Shown here one piece after another: positions 37,349 through 46,725 of a stretch of DNA of 64,000 nt (position 1 is the stretch's first letter; every line of letters begins with the position of its first letter). A program made the translations under genes and the position numbers. Location: contig NZ_CP034759.1 of assembly GCF_004295665.1 (NCBI RefSeq), forward strand, positions 1,674,001-1,738,000. The letters are read 5' to 3'. Source of the stretch: Litorilituus sediminis (GTDB lineage: Bacteria > Pseudomonadota > Gammaproteobacteria > Enterobacterales > Alteromonadaceae). The notes below the pieces were generated by a model. The model was given only the letters and a program-made list of their open reading frames with translations. It ran no database searches and was not told the DNA's origin.

Positions 37349-39094
37349 CTAATTGACTTGATAATAAAAACTGACATTCTGATAACTACAATAAGATTTT
37401 TCACCTGATGGTGTAGAGAATTTACCTACGCCATTATGCCAATTCTTACCTTTCAATAAGCTTATCTGTATCTCGCTTTCATTATAATGGCTAACTAGCT
37501 TTTGTTTTTGAGCGCTTGCTCGACATAATGCATCTACAGCCACTAAGTAATTTTCACCCTCAAAAATATCGGCAAAGTTTTGCGTTAAGCTCTTTTCTAC
37601 CACAGGGCTTTTCCAGTCGGCAAAGGTAAAGCTTAACTGGCCATGCTGTAATTTAATAACATCATCACGGGTTGGAAAGTGCGTTAAGGTTTTTCCTTTA
37701 TTTTCCCCTGTGCCCTGTTCAACAATATAGACACCTGTTTGACCAACAACCTGCATTGTGATTGTATCCATCTGCTGCCAAGCAACAACTAGTGCCGTGG
37801 CTTCATCAACACCAAAGGCAAATCGCGTTTCAGTATCTTCTAGCAAGCGCACAAGACGCCCTTGCCTGCCACGCTCAGAGAAATGGGTATCCATAATCCC
37901 CCAAGTAAATAAACCAAGGCCGCCTTGACTATTAAAGGTTAAGTCTTCATTTAGTACATCACCACACTGATTATCTTTTTGACAGCCTGCGCTTGGCAGC
38001 ACGTCGGCTTTGGCACCGCGCACTAAAGCCGCGGCACTGCGACCATTGGTAATCATAGGTATTGGCTTGTTATCATAAATGCCACCCGACATAACAGCGG
38101 TACCAGCACTGGTGCCACCGATAACAAGTTGATTGCTGTCAACTTGCTTACGTATCGCTGCCAATAAAGCATTATCACTACCATCTTTGTTTTTAAATGC
38201 CTGCAGCGTTAGTGATTGATCACCACCATTAATAAAGAGTCCGTCTGCTTGTTGAATCGCATTAATAAAACGCTGTGGAGATTGGCACCACTGTTGTTGC
38301 GTTAAAAAGTGATCAGGATAGACAAATTTTCGTTTAATAGTGCCTAGCTTATCGGCTTGGTATTGCTCTAAATAGTGGCAGATGTTTGCTGCTTGTCCTC
38401 GTTCTTGCCATAAGGCATTTAATCCGGCATCTATCGGTAACCAAGTAACAGCTGCACCAGCTTGGCTAAACACATCAACATAAAAGTCAACGGCTTCAAA
38501 TGGGTCTCTTGCCGATGCTGTTACCACAAGAATATCTGGTGCCTTTTTGCCTTTGGCAGCAGCCTTTAGCCCAGCTAACTGAGTAAAGCTTTCAAAAATC
38601 TCTCGTGAAAATTGATTCTTAGTATTGGCAAGAGAAACGCGTTCACTGCGACGAAAGTCTTTATCATTAACCAAGCCCAACTCTAAGGCATCGAGCATTA
38701 AGTAATATTCACGATCTGCCAATTGATTAATTAACTTTTTACCGCCATTGTCTATCCATAAACGACGCAACTGAGACTTATTTAACACGCCTTTATTGGC
38801 CTGTCGCATTTTTTCTAACAAAGGCTTTAACGCCTTTTTTTGCCGTTCTAAATGATCGCTTGGCCAATACTGAAAAAGTAAATCAATACTTTCTTTGGAA
38901 ATTTGATACAAGGCCTGAGATTTATCATCACTTTCAATTAATTTAGTTGATAAACATTGATTTACCGACATGGAAGAGCAAGTTTTCAACCCTCCTCCAA
39001 CGAGAAAGAGCTTAGCATGTTCACTAAACTCTTTAGCAGAACTTGTTGGCAATATTAACAAACTTAATAGCAATATTAATGATTTTAGCAGCAT
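37349..39094 (-). CDS. Exported cyanophycinase-like peptidase (family S51)
   Basis: 581 residues with a signal peptide (MLLKSLILLLSLLILPTSSA). The S51 core spans about 185-430: DILVVTASARDPFE, GLFINGGDQS at 285-294, nucleophile Ser329 in IGGTSAGTAVMSGG, and His404 in IMDTHFSERGRQGRL. These features mark cyanophycinases rather than the short dipeptidase E. Known secreted cyanophycinases (CphE) cut multi-L-arginyl-poly-aspartate to beta-Asp-Arg dipeptides outside the cell. N-terminal (30-180) and C-terminal (440-581) extensions are longer than in cyanobacterial CphB. It is divergent from the receptor, permease and dipeptidase that would handle its product. Confidence 0.85.
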   Translation of the reverse strand: MLLKSLILLLSLLILPTSSAKEFSEHAKLFLVGGGLKTCSSMSVNQCLSTKLIESDDKSQALYQISKESIDLLFQYWPSDHLERQKKALKPLLEKMRQANKGVLNKSQLRRLWIDNGGKKLINQLADREYYLMLDALELGLVNDKDFRRSERVSLANTKNQFSREIFESFTQLAGLKAAAKGKKAPDILVVTASARDPFEAVDFYVDVFSQAGAAVTWLPIDAGLNALWQERGQAANICHYLEQYQADKLGTIKRKFVYPDHFLTQQQWCQSPQRFINAIQQADGLFINGGDQSLTLQAFKNKDGSDNALLAAIRKQVDSNQLVIGGTSAGTAVMSGGIYDNKPIPMITNGRSAAALVRGAKADVLPSAGCQKDNQCGDVLNEDLTFNSQGGLGLFTWGIMDTHFSERGRQGRLVRLLEDTETRFAFGVDEATALVVAWQQMDTITMQVVGQTGVYIVEQGTGENKGKTLTHFPTRDDVIKLQHGQLSFTFADWKSPVVEKSLTQNFADIFEGENYLVAVDALCRASAQKQKLVSHYNESEIQISLLKGKNWHNGVGKFSTPSGEKSYCSYQNVSFYYQVN

Positions 39095-39498
39095 TTTTTA
39101 TTTCCTTTTGAAAACATTGTGTTGATAGATTTTTCTAAAAAACACTATTGACAAGAAAATCTATCCGGAGTATTTCTAAAATAAGAGAACAAAAAAACTG
39201 CTTGCGCCAACAAGCACCCTATTCAACCATTGGGGCTTTATCATAACCGCCCCAGAGTTTGAGATAAGATATTTTTATATGTACAAGAAAGCTTTCGCGT
39301 TATCAACATATTCTTATCAAAACTACTACCTTTCGGAGTGGTTTGACGAATAAGCCTTTGAAACAAGTCCTTGTTTCGAAGACGCTTTGTCATTCGCAAC
39401 TCACAATCTAAAAAAATAAATTTTCATTTATACGTCCATTAGCACACAGCAAAAAAATACAAAATAAGTGCGCCTGGACTTTAGAAAGGGTAGATAAC
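39095..39498. other. Divergent promoter region of the cyanophycin-type locus
   Basis: 404 bases without a gene between the S51 peptidase and the receptor. It contains small hairpins (TGCTTG/CAAGCA near 39201, TGGGGC/GCCCCA near 39232-39255) and a palindrome CTTTGAAACAAG-TC-CTTGTTTCGAAG at 39356-39381, a candidate operator. Confidence 0.5.
39356..39381. promoter_or_regulatory. Palindromic candidate operator
   Basis: Twelve-base arms CTTTGAAACAAG / CTTGTTTCGAAG around two central bases, with one mismatch. It lies 118 bases upstream of the receptor ATG and 262 bases upstream of the peptidase start. The binding protein is unknown. Confidence 0.4.
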
Positions 39499-42414
39499 AT
39501 GTCTGTATTCAAACCAAACGCTATTGCGCTTGCACTCGCAAGTTTATGTTTTACCAGCACCACACTAGCTCAAGAAGTTAACGAGCAAGCAGTTGAAAAA
39601 ATTACCGTTACCGGCAGCCAAATTAAAGGCGTAGACCTTGAAAGTATGCAGCCAATGGTGGTGTTATCCAGTAAAGATATCAAAAACTCTGGCGCGTCAA
39701 CGGTGTCAGAATTAATGAGCCAACTGACACAAACACGTGGCGGTACAGGTACATTCACCACATCAGAAAGTGGCGCAACTTCCACTTCAACACCAGCAGG
39801 TCAAGCAGCGGCATCCCTTAGAGGGTTAGGGCCAAGCTCAACCTTAACTTTGATCAACGGCCGCCGCGTAGCAGCAAGCTCGTTTGCTTCAGGCACGCAA
39901 AACTTTGTTGATGTGAACAGTATTCCATTAGCTGCTATCGAACGTATCGAAGTCTTAGCATCAGGGGCATCAGCAATCTATGGTGCTGATGCTGTCGCAG
40001 GTGTCATCAATTACATTTTAAAGAAAGACTATGATGGTGCTGAGTTAAATTTATCTTATGGCAACAGCTTTGCTAGTAGTGACGAGGGTAAATACAACCT
40101 AAACTTTGTCTTTGGCACAGAAGTACTTGCAGGCCAGTTAACGATTTTCGCCGACCACTTTGATCGTAATAGCTTTAGCGCCCAAGATCGCGACTATACC
40201 AAAGCTCCCGTGTTAACGAACAATTATTCATACCTGCCAAAGCACACACCAAACATCTACTATAACTCAAGTGATGTTGCCGATGAAGACGGCAATTATC
40301 TTGAGCTTGCTAACCCAAACTGTAAAACAGACCTTGTGACCACTGAATATGGTGAAGAGATTTGTGCCTATTACGCAAATGAAGACGATCAATTATTAAG
40401 TGACTTAGAGTCAAGCTCTGCTGGCTTTATCTTCAGTAAAGAGCTTGGTGAGTTAACTTGGAATACCGATTTTTTCTACTCTCGAACCAAGTCTACAGCG
40501 TTATCAAGCCCAGCGCCAATAAACCGTTTAGACGATGACGAGGCATCTTGGGCACCACTTTCAGCATTAGACGTAGTACCAAGTCTTATTGACCTAGTTT
40601 ACCCTCAATATTACTGGACAACACTCTCTGAAGAGCGTGAAGAATTCGGTATTTTATATGATGCGCGTTTTGGCACTCCACGAACCATTGACGTTGAAAC
40701 AAACGCTATCCGCCTAGTATCTAGCCTAAGCGGAGAATTTCACGGATGGGACTGGGAATCAGCAATCACTTTATCAAAATCAGAGTCTGAACAAGAAGCC
40801 GTTGCCGGTATTTACAATCGATATAAATACAATGCTGCTGTAAATGGCGAGTTATGTAGTGATGGCAGCCTAGCTGATTTGAGCACGCTTACCTGTAATA
40901 CCGGTAGCCTTGTTGGCATGTACAACCCATTTTTAGAGGGTGATGCCGCGAATGATGAAATTCTAGCAATGACCCAAGAAAGACCAACTCGTGATGGTGA
41001 AAGTACTGTTTATGGTTGGGATGCACGTATATCAGGCGAACTATTTGAGTGGCGTGATAATGTTGTTAGAGCAGCATTTGGGCTAGAGTTTCGTAAAGAA
41101 GAAATCACCGACATACCGTCACTTAATTCGCGAGCTCGTGCTGAAAATGACTACCTAGTTGACGTATATGGATTTGGCTCGAGTTTATCTGCAGCCGATC
41201 GCCAACAATTCGGTGCTTTTGCTGAGTTCTTCATTCCAGTTACCGAGCAATTGGAATTTCAAGTAGCCGGTCGCTACGATGACTATGACGATTTTGGCGA
41301 TACTTTTAATCCCAAAATTGGCTTTAGTTACCGCCCGTTAGACTCGCTTATCTTACGCGGCTCATGGTCAACCTCATTTAGAGCACCATCGCTAACACAA
41401 GCAGGTGTTAAGCTTCGTACGACAACTGCTACTTACGACTGTGGCGCAAACCAAGCTGTTGCCGACCTTTACTGTGAAGGTTTTGGTGATGAACGCAACG
41501 CTAATGTACTTGAACTGGGTAACAAAGATTTGTTAGCAGAAGAGTCTGAGTCAATCAGTGTCGGTTTTGCTTTCAGCCCAACAGTCAACACCACGCTAAC
41601 GCTTGATTACTGGCAATTTGATCACCAAGACTTAGTAGATACGGATATGACAGCAGTGTTAGATGCGGCAATAACCGATCATACATTACGTCATTGTGGC
41701 ATAGTACCTCAGGGAGAAATGGGTATTTCATATAATGAAGCTACCTGTAGTGAAGCCGATAACAGCGGCCTATTTATCGATGAAGCGGGCGCAAACCTTA
41801 CCGAAATACTTGAGAATGCCTATGGCTCTGGCGCTTTACGAGATCCAGCACTTGGCCTCTACCGCGATCATGTTATTCAACTGCAAAATACAGGTGAGCA
41901 AACCGTTAAAGGTATAGATGTCGCCTTTGATCATGAATTTGAACTAAGCGCTGGTCGCTTATCATTCTCACTTGATGCCACCCATTACCTGGAATTTGAA
42001 CGCAACAAGCCAGGCTCAGATGAAATTGAAGAGCTGATTGGTACATGGCGCTACCCAGAAAACATTGCCAGCGTGCGTGTTGGTTGGGTGCAAGATAACT
42101 TCTATGCGAGCTTAACTGCGCAATATACAGATAGCTATGCCGATGATATCGAAGGTTTACGTGGTCGAAACATTGACGAGTTAGAAGCATTAGGTGAGCT
42201 TGATGCCAACGGTGAACGCGATGTTGATTCATGGACAACGGTGCGCGCCAATATTGGCTATGACTTTAAAAACATGAATATTAACTTTACCGTTAATAAC
42301 CTGTTTGATGAACAGCCACCTGTCGCTTACGGCTCAAGCCGCGGTTTTGATTCAATCAATCACGATGCCCTTGGTGCCAATTATAAAGTATCCTTTACTT
42401 ATTTTTTCAAATAA
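39499..42414 (+). CDS. TonB-dependent outer-membrane receptor of the cyanophycin-type locus
   Basis: 971 residues; GAAAGGG precedes the ATG. Signal peptide (1-24, ending TLA-QEV), TonB box region EKITVTGSQIKG, plug (SGASTVSELMSQL, AASLRGLGPSSTLTLINGRR, IEVLASGASAIYGADAVAGVINYILKK) and a barrel ending VSFTYFFK. The plug is of the broad peptide/glycan-importer type. Between an exported cyanophycinase and a cytoplasmic beta-aspartyl dipeptidase, the likely cargo is cyanophycin fragments such as beta-Asp-Arg; this is inference from context. Confidence 0.92.
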   Translation: MSVFKPNAIALALASLCFTSTTLAQEVNEQAVEKITVTGSQIKGVDLESMQPMVVLSSKDIKNSGASTVSELMSQLTQTRGGTGTFTTSESGATSTSTPAGQAAASLRGLGPSSTLTLINGRRVAASSFASGTQNFVDVNSIPLAAIERIEVLASGASAIYGADAVAGVINYILKKDYDGAELNLSYGNSFASSDEGKYNLNFVFGTEVLAGQLTIFADHFDRNSFSAQDRDYTKAPVLTNNYSYLPKHTPNIYYNSSDVADEDGNYLELANPNCKTDLVTTEYGEEICAYYANEDDQLLSDLESSSAGFIFSKELGELTWNTDFFYSRTKSTALSSPAPINRLDDDEASWAPLSALDVVPSLIDLVYPQYYWTTLSEEREEFGILYDARFGTPRTIDVETNAIRLVSSLSGEFHGWDWESAITLSKSESEQEAVAGIYNRYKYNAAVNGELCSDGSLADLSTLTCNTGSLVGMYNPFLEGDAANDEILAMTQERPTRDGESTVYGWDARISGELFEWRDNVVRAAFGLEFRKEEITDIPSLNSRARAENDYLVDVYGFGSSLSAADRQQFGAFAEFFIPVTEQLEFQVAGRYDDYDDFGDTFNPKIGFSYRPLDSLILRGSWSTSFRAPSLTQAGVKLRTTTATYDCGANQAVADLYCEGFGDERNANVLELGNKDLLAEESESISVGFAFSPTVNTTLTLDYWQFDHQDLVDTDMTAVLDAAITDHTLRHCGIVPQGEMGISYNEATCSEADNSGLFIDEAGANLTEILENAYGSGALRDPALGLYRDHVIQLQNTGEQTVKGIDVAFDHEFELSAGRLSFSLDATHYLEFERNKPGSDEIEELIGTWRYPENIASVRVGWVQDNFYASLTAQYTDSYADDIEGLRGRNIDELEALGELDANGERDVDSWTTVRANIGYDFKNMNINFTVNNLFDEQPPVAYGSSRGFDSINHDALGANYKVSFTYFFK

Positions 42415-42526
42415 GTAAATACTGACAAGCGGTTAGGTTGCTTTCCTGAGCCTAACCCTCCCTTTATTTTTTATTGCGCGCTATAGTTAGCGCTCAAATA
42501 ACAACAAAATAGCAAGAGTAATATCC

Positions 42527-44002
42527 ATGACCAAGCCAGTAAGCAATGGCAACACTAAAACTAAAGTGATGCCAGATGCTTTTATTATCTTATTTTTTGT
42601 CGTGCTACTAGCCGCCTTAGCAACCCACTTTATTCCTGCAGGTAAGTTTGCCACCGAAATTAACCAAGAAACAGGTAAAAAGGTTTTAGTTTCTGACAGT
42701 TATCAAGTAGTAACAGACTACGATGGCGTGCCCCTTTTTGCCGCGGGTGGCGATATTGGCTTTTTCAATTTTGCCTTTGAAGGTATGGTTTCTGGAGATA
42801 AATGGGGCTCAGCCATTGGCGTCATGATGTTTATCATTCTAACGGGGGGCGCTTTTGGTATTGTCATGAAAACAGGCGCGGTTGATAACGGTGTTTTTGC
42901 CCTTATCAGTAAAACCCAAAAGCTTGAACAACTCTTCATTCCCATCTTATTTACGTTATTTTCAATTGGTGGCGCAATTTTCGGTATGGGGGAAGAAGCA
43001 ATCGCCTTTTGTATTGTGCTGCTGCCACTTATGCTAGCCATTGGCTATGACTCTATTACCACCGTTATGGTCACCTATGTAGCAACCCAAATTGGTTTTG
43101 CCGCGTCTTGGATGAACCCGTTTAGTGTTGCTATCGCGCAAGGCATTGCTGATATTCCGCTGATGTCAGGTATGGAGTTTCGTCTAGTGATGTGGTTTGT
43201 TTTAACCGCTATCGGGGTTGTTTTTACCATGCGTTATGCCGCAAACATTAAAGCAGAACCAAAGCTTTCGCCGAATTATCATATAGATAAAAACTTTAAA
43301 GCAGATGAAGCCGAGCAATCAGTAAGAGCCTTTGATAAAGCGGACTCCGCCATTTTACTCAGCTTTTTCTTAACCATTGCTTGGGTGATTTGGGGAGTAA
43401 TAAGCCAAGGTTATTATATTCCTGAAATTGCCAGCCAGTTCTTCACTATGGGAGTGATAATTGGCACACTCGCGGTGCTATTTAAACGCCTAAACATCAA
43501 CCAGGTTGCAGATGCCTTTAAGCAAGGTGCAAAAGATTTACTACCTGCTGCCATGATAGTGGGGATGGCAAAAGGTATCGTTATTATACTGGGTGGCGAC
43601 CAAGCTGATGAAGCGTCAGTACTAAATACCATTTTATATGCCGCAGCCAATGCCATTGGCGAACTGCCAACGGCGCTATCGGCGCTACTAATGTTTATTT
43701 TCCAATCAATATTTAACTTTTTTATCGCCTCTGGCTCAGGACAAGCAGCCCTAACCATGCCGCTTATGGCGCCTCTTAGTGATTTAGTTGGCGTTAGCAG
43801 ACAAACAGCCGTTCTGGCATTTCAATTAGGCGACGGCTTAACTAACCTGATTATTCCCACCTCAGCTTCCTTAATTGGTTGCTTAGGTGTTGCCCGTATT
43901 GATTGGCTAGTTTGGGCAAAGTTTATTAGCAAATTTATGCTGTTAATTATGAGCTCAGCTGCGCTATTTATCGTGATTGCGGTGTCTATTAACTTCTCAT
44001 AG
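42527..44002 (+). CDS. YfcC/DcuC-type inner-membrane permease
   Basis: 491 residues with about 12 hydrophobic helices. Family marks: an N-terminal PDAFIILFFVVLLAALATHFIPAGKF, a polar loop (about 45-85), the GxG-rich helix SIGGAIFGMGEEAIAF, the conserved TQIGFAASWMNPFSVAIAQGIA, and repeat FIASGSGQAALTMPLMAPL. YfcC and relatives transport amino acids, dicarboxylates or dipeptides across the inner membrane. Placed 22 bases before the isoaspartyl dipeptidase, it probably imports beta-Asp-Arg or another isoaspartyl dipeptide. Confidence 0.87.
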   Translation: MTKPVSNGNTKTKVMPDAFIILFFVVLLAALATHFIPAGKFATEINQETGKKVLVSDSYQVVTDYDGVPLFAAGGDIGFFNFAFEGMVSGDKWGSAIGVMMFIILTGGAFGIVMKTGAVDNGVFALISKTQKLEQLFIPILFTLFSIGGAIFGMGEEAIAFCIVLLPLMLAIGYDSITTVMVTYVATQIGFAASWMNPFSVAIAQGIADIPLMSGMEFRLVMWFVLTAIGVVFTMRYAANIKAEPKLSPNYHIDKNFKADEAEQSVRAFDKADSAILLSFFLTIAWVIWGVISQGYYIPEIASQFFTMGVIIGTLAVLFKRLNINQVADAFKQGAKDLLPAAMIVGMAKGIVIILGGDQADEASVLNTILYAAANAIGELPTALSALLMFIFQSIFNFFIASGSGQAALTMPLMAPLSDLVGVSRQTAVLAFQLGDGLTNLIIPTSASLIGCLGVARIDWLVWAKFISKFMLLIMSSAALFIVIAVSINFS

Positions 44003-44023
44003 CACGGCTATAAGGACCATTTT

Positions 44024-45163
44024 ATGAAACTATTTAAACAGGCCAATGTATACGCGCCTGAGCCGCTAGGGATTAAAGATGTATTAATCGCTGGTGGTAA
44101 AATTATTGAGATTGCCGATGATTTATCCCAGTTTGCCCATGCGGGGGTAGAAATTATTGATGCCAGTCAGCACATTTTAACGCCAGGCTTTGTTGATTCC
44201 CTTGTCCATATTACTGGTGGCGGCGGTGAAGGTGGCTTTGCTACACGCACAGCTGAAATGCACGTTAACGAAGCCATTATCGGTGGTGTAACAACGGTTA
44301 TTGGCGTACTTGGCACAGATGCCATTACCCGCTCATTAGAAAACTTACTGGCCAAAAGCTACGCGCTTGAAGCACAAGGTATCAGTGTTTTTAGTTACAC
44401 CGGATCTTATCATTTACCTGCGGTTACAGTGACAGACTCTGTCACCAAAGACATCATGCTTATTGATAAGTTTATCGGTATTGGTGAAGTGGCTATTGCC
44501 GATCATCGCGGCTCACAGCTTAGCGTACATGAGCTGGCAAAAGTTGCCTCTGAAGCTAGGGTCGCTGGTATGCTAGCTGACAAAGCTGGCATTGTCAGTG
44601 TGCATGTTGGCAGTGGTCATAGCGGTTTATCTTTGCTACATCAGGTAGCTGAGCAAACCGATATTCCATTATCACAGTTTTACCCCACTCATATTAATCG
44701 CACTAGCGAGCTATTAGCCCAAGGTATTGATTTAGCAAAAGCTGGCGGCTATATCGACTTTACCACCAGTACTAATGAGCAAATTCTCGCTTCTGGCGAG
44801 GTGAAAGCAGCGCAGGCTTTAGCGATTTCATTAGCTAAAGGCGTGCCAATTTCTCAACTGACTATGAGCTCTGACGGTAACGCCAGCCTGCCTGTATTTG
44901 ATGATGCTGGAGCACTTATCGACCTGCAAGTAGGTGAAGTAAAAAGTCTGCACCAGGCTATGGTAGAAGCTGTTCATAGCTTTAATGTCCCTTTAGCAGA
45001 TGCGCTGGCAAGTATTACCCGCTCTCCTGCCAATATATTAAAGCTCAATAATAAAGGTAGAATAGCTAAAGGGGCAGATGCTGATATTAACCTGCTTAAT
45101 CCAGAGACACTAGCCATCGACGCTGTGTTTGCTAAAGGTAAGGTTAAACGTAACGTCGCTTAA
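44024..45163 (+). CDS. iadA: Isoaspartyl dipeptidase (beta-aspartyl dipeptidase), Glu-type active site
   Basis: 379 residues, amidohydrolase fold, collinear with E. coli IadA. Visible metal or catalytic residues: His62, Glu155 in GEVAIADHR, His194 in VHVGSGHS, His223 in YPTHINR and Asp284 in SSDGN. Glu155 stands where E. coli has the carbamylated Lys162, the Type I arrangement reported for Colwellia psychrerythraea. The first histidine of the usual HxH (E. coli QHVH) is Leu60 (DSLVH), an odd change worth checking. It hydrolyses beta-Asp-X dipeptides. With the upstream permease, receptor and cyanophycinase it completes cyanophycin breakdown to Asp and Arg. Confidence 0.93.
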   Translation: MKLFKQANVYAPEPLGIKDVLIAGGKIIEIADDLSQFAHAGVEIIDASQHILTPGFVDSLVHITGGGGEGGFATRTAEMHVNEAIIGGVTTVIGVLGTDAITRSLENLLAKSYALEAQGISVFSYTGSYHLPAVTVTDSVTKDIMLIDKFIGIGEVAIADHRGSQLSVHELAKVASEARVAGMLADKAGIVSVHVGSGHSGLSLLHQVAEQTDIPLSQFYPTHINRTSELLAQGIDLAKAGGYIDFTTSTNEQILASGEVKAAQALAISLAKGVPISQLTMSSDGNASLPVFDDAGALIDLQVGEVKSLHQAMVEAVHSFNVPLADALASITRSPANILKLNNKGRIAKGADADINLLNPETLAIDAVFAKGKVKRNVA

Positions 45164-45168
45164 TTTAC

Positions 45169-45200
45169 ATGTGGTCACTTATAAGTGACCACATTTTTCA
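45169..45200 (+). terminator. Terminator after iadA
   Basis: A 26-base perfect palindrome ATGTGGTCACTTA / TAAGTGACCACAT followed by TTTTTC, six bases after the stop. It ends the receptor-permease-iadA unit. Confidence 0.85.
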
Positions 45201-45446
45201 AAACCTTAAAATAAAGTGTAATGTCGAGCCGCTATTTCTCTAATTATGGTTCGCCACATTGTGTACAAAAAACATACCAAGCAGAAATTGTTCTATCTTT
45301 TCAATACGATGAAAAAACATACAAACAAGATTGCTGTGCTAATGTAAAGTTATTTGACACCTAATATCTCAGCGCCAGTAAAGTATTTGCCCATTGCCAC
45401 TATGCATATACAATATTCATAAATCTCTAAAAATAAAAAGGATTAT

Positions 45447-46364
45447 ATGAATACCCTTAAACCTTACCTAGACTTAGCATTAGCCTTAGCATTATTAACA
45501 TTAACGGCAAGTATTTACGCTAAAGATAATTCGGGGCAAGCGCCATCAATGGGCTCTGAAATCTACTTATATGAGTTACAAGCAAAAAATGGCAGTTACC
45601 AAATTAGTAACGGTCATAATATTTCCAATAACCCAGGTTATGACAATCAGCCCTACTTTACTAACGACAATAAAAGTATCCTGTTTGCTTCAAATAGAGA
45701 CGGCAAACAAACCGATATTTATAGCTATTCATTAGCAAAAAAAGCCACAACTCAACTGACATTTACTCCTCATAATGAGTTCTCACCCAAGGCTATAGTG
45801 GCAAGTAATGACATTAGTTTTGTTACTGAGGGGGAAAATCCTTATCAAAGCGTATGGCGATTGAACCAACAAACAGGCAAAAGTACTTGGATGCTCAATT
45901 CAATTGAGCCAGTTGGTTACTATAGCGCTAATATGGTAACGGGCGATGTACTTTTTTGGTCTCGCTATGGCTATAGCGTGCAATATCTAAATACCAAGCG
46001 AAATGAATCTCGGTTTGTTAGCGGCAATGCCCTGGCTAGCTCGCCACAAAAAATTCCCAACAGTAGAAAATTTAGTTTTGTTCACAGGCAAACAAATGGT
46101 GAAACCTGGATCAAAGCATTTGCGCCAAAAGATTTTTCCATCACACCTATAGCGCCAATTTACGGCAACAACATTGATTATACTTGGACAGCTAACGGCG
46201 ATATTTTGCGAGTGGAAAACAACCAGCTTTATGTTTGGTCTAACCAAGATAAAAATAAGCAATGGCGAAAAACACAAGATTTGTCAGCGTTATTTAGTGG
46301 CCAAATATCTCGCTTAGCTATCAGTCCAAATGGCAAAAAAATCGCGCTCGTAGAAAACAATTAA
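45447..46364 (+). CDS. Exported TolB-like beta-propeller protein (PD40/WD40-like)
   Basis: 305 residues with a signal peptide (about 1-25, ending IYA-KDN). Propeller repeats: QPYFTNDNKSILFASNRDGKQTDIY is a clear PD40 motif near residues 72-96, with weaker repeats at 110, 250 and the C-terminus (ISRLAISPNGKKIALVENN). Such proteins are found as TolB-like periplasmic or extracellular factors. No enzymatic motif is seen. It follows the iadA terminator, so membership in the cyanophycin-type locus is doubtful. Confidence 0.75.
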   Translation: MNTLKPYLDLALALALLTLTASIYAKDNSGQAPSMGSEIYLYELQAKNGSYQISNGHNISNNPGYDNQPYFTNDNKSILFASNRDGKQTDIYSYSLAKKATTQLTFTPHNEFSPKAIVASNDISFVTEGENPYQSVWRLNQQTGKSTWMLNSIEPVGYYSANMVTGDVLFWSRYGYSVQYLNTKRNESRFVSGNALASSPQKIPNSRKFSFVHRQTNGETWIKAFAPKDFSITPIAPIYGNNIDYTWTANGDILRVENNQLYVWSNQDKNKQWRKTQDLSALFSGQISRLAISPNGKKIALVENN

Positions 46365-46725
46365 ATATTTATCTTTATCAATGCAAAGTTAGTACTGGGA
46401 CAAATGAAAAAGATTAACCTATCAGGTGAAAAAGCATCAATTGTCAGTCACTGTAGTGAGACTTACAATGACCTTGTTGTTTGAATCTCCTCTGATTCCA
46501 TAACACTTGTTAAATCGTACTACTTTTTTGGGGCACCTTAGGTGCCCTCTTTTTTATTTACTCATAATTCACTTAAGCAACGCTTTGGTGCATTGGCTAC
46601 ATAATGATGCAACAAATAATACCTAGCTTACATACCAGCCCACTAAATCTTTTATAATCAAACACCTAATAAATGGCCTATATTTTGCGTTGCCTCTATA
46701 ACTTATCCCTAGAGTAAGGAAAAAT
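46365..46725. other. Intergenic region with a terminator and a tiny ORF
   Basis: A possible 26-codon ORF at 46404-46484 begins MKKINLSGEKAS, with only a weak ribosome site. A terminator follows at 46531-46556. The stretch could also be a short non-coding RNA. Confidence 0.4.
46531..46556 (+). terminator. Rho-independent terminator
   Basis: GGGCACC / GGTGCCC arms with a three-base loop followed by TCTTTTTT. It lies 167 bases after the propeller gene's stop, leaving room for a short transcript. Confidence 0.85.

Noticed and set aside
42431..42457. GGTTAGG/CCTAACC hairpin after the receptor gene as a terminator
   Set aside because: Loop of 13 bases, short stem and interrupted T stretch; read-through into the permease gene is more likely, so it was not listed.
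45258..45269. ATTGTGTACAAA as a further GntR operator
   Set aside because: Two mismatches from the palindrome, and about 180 bases from the next start; not strong enough to add to the regulon.
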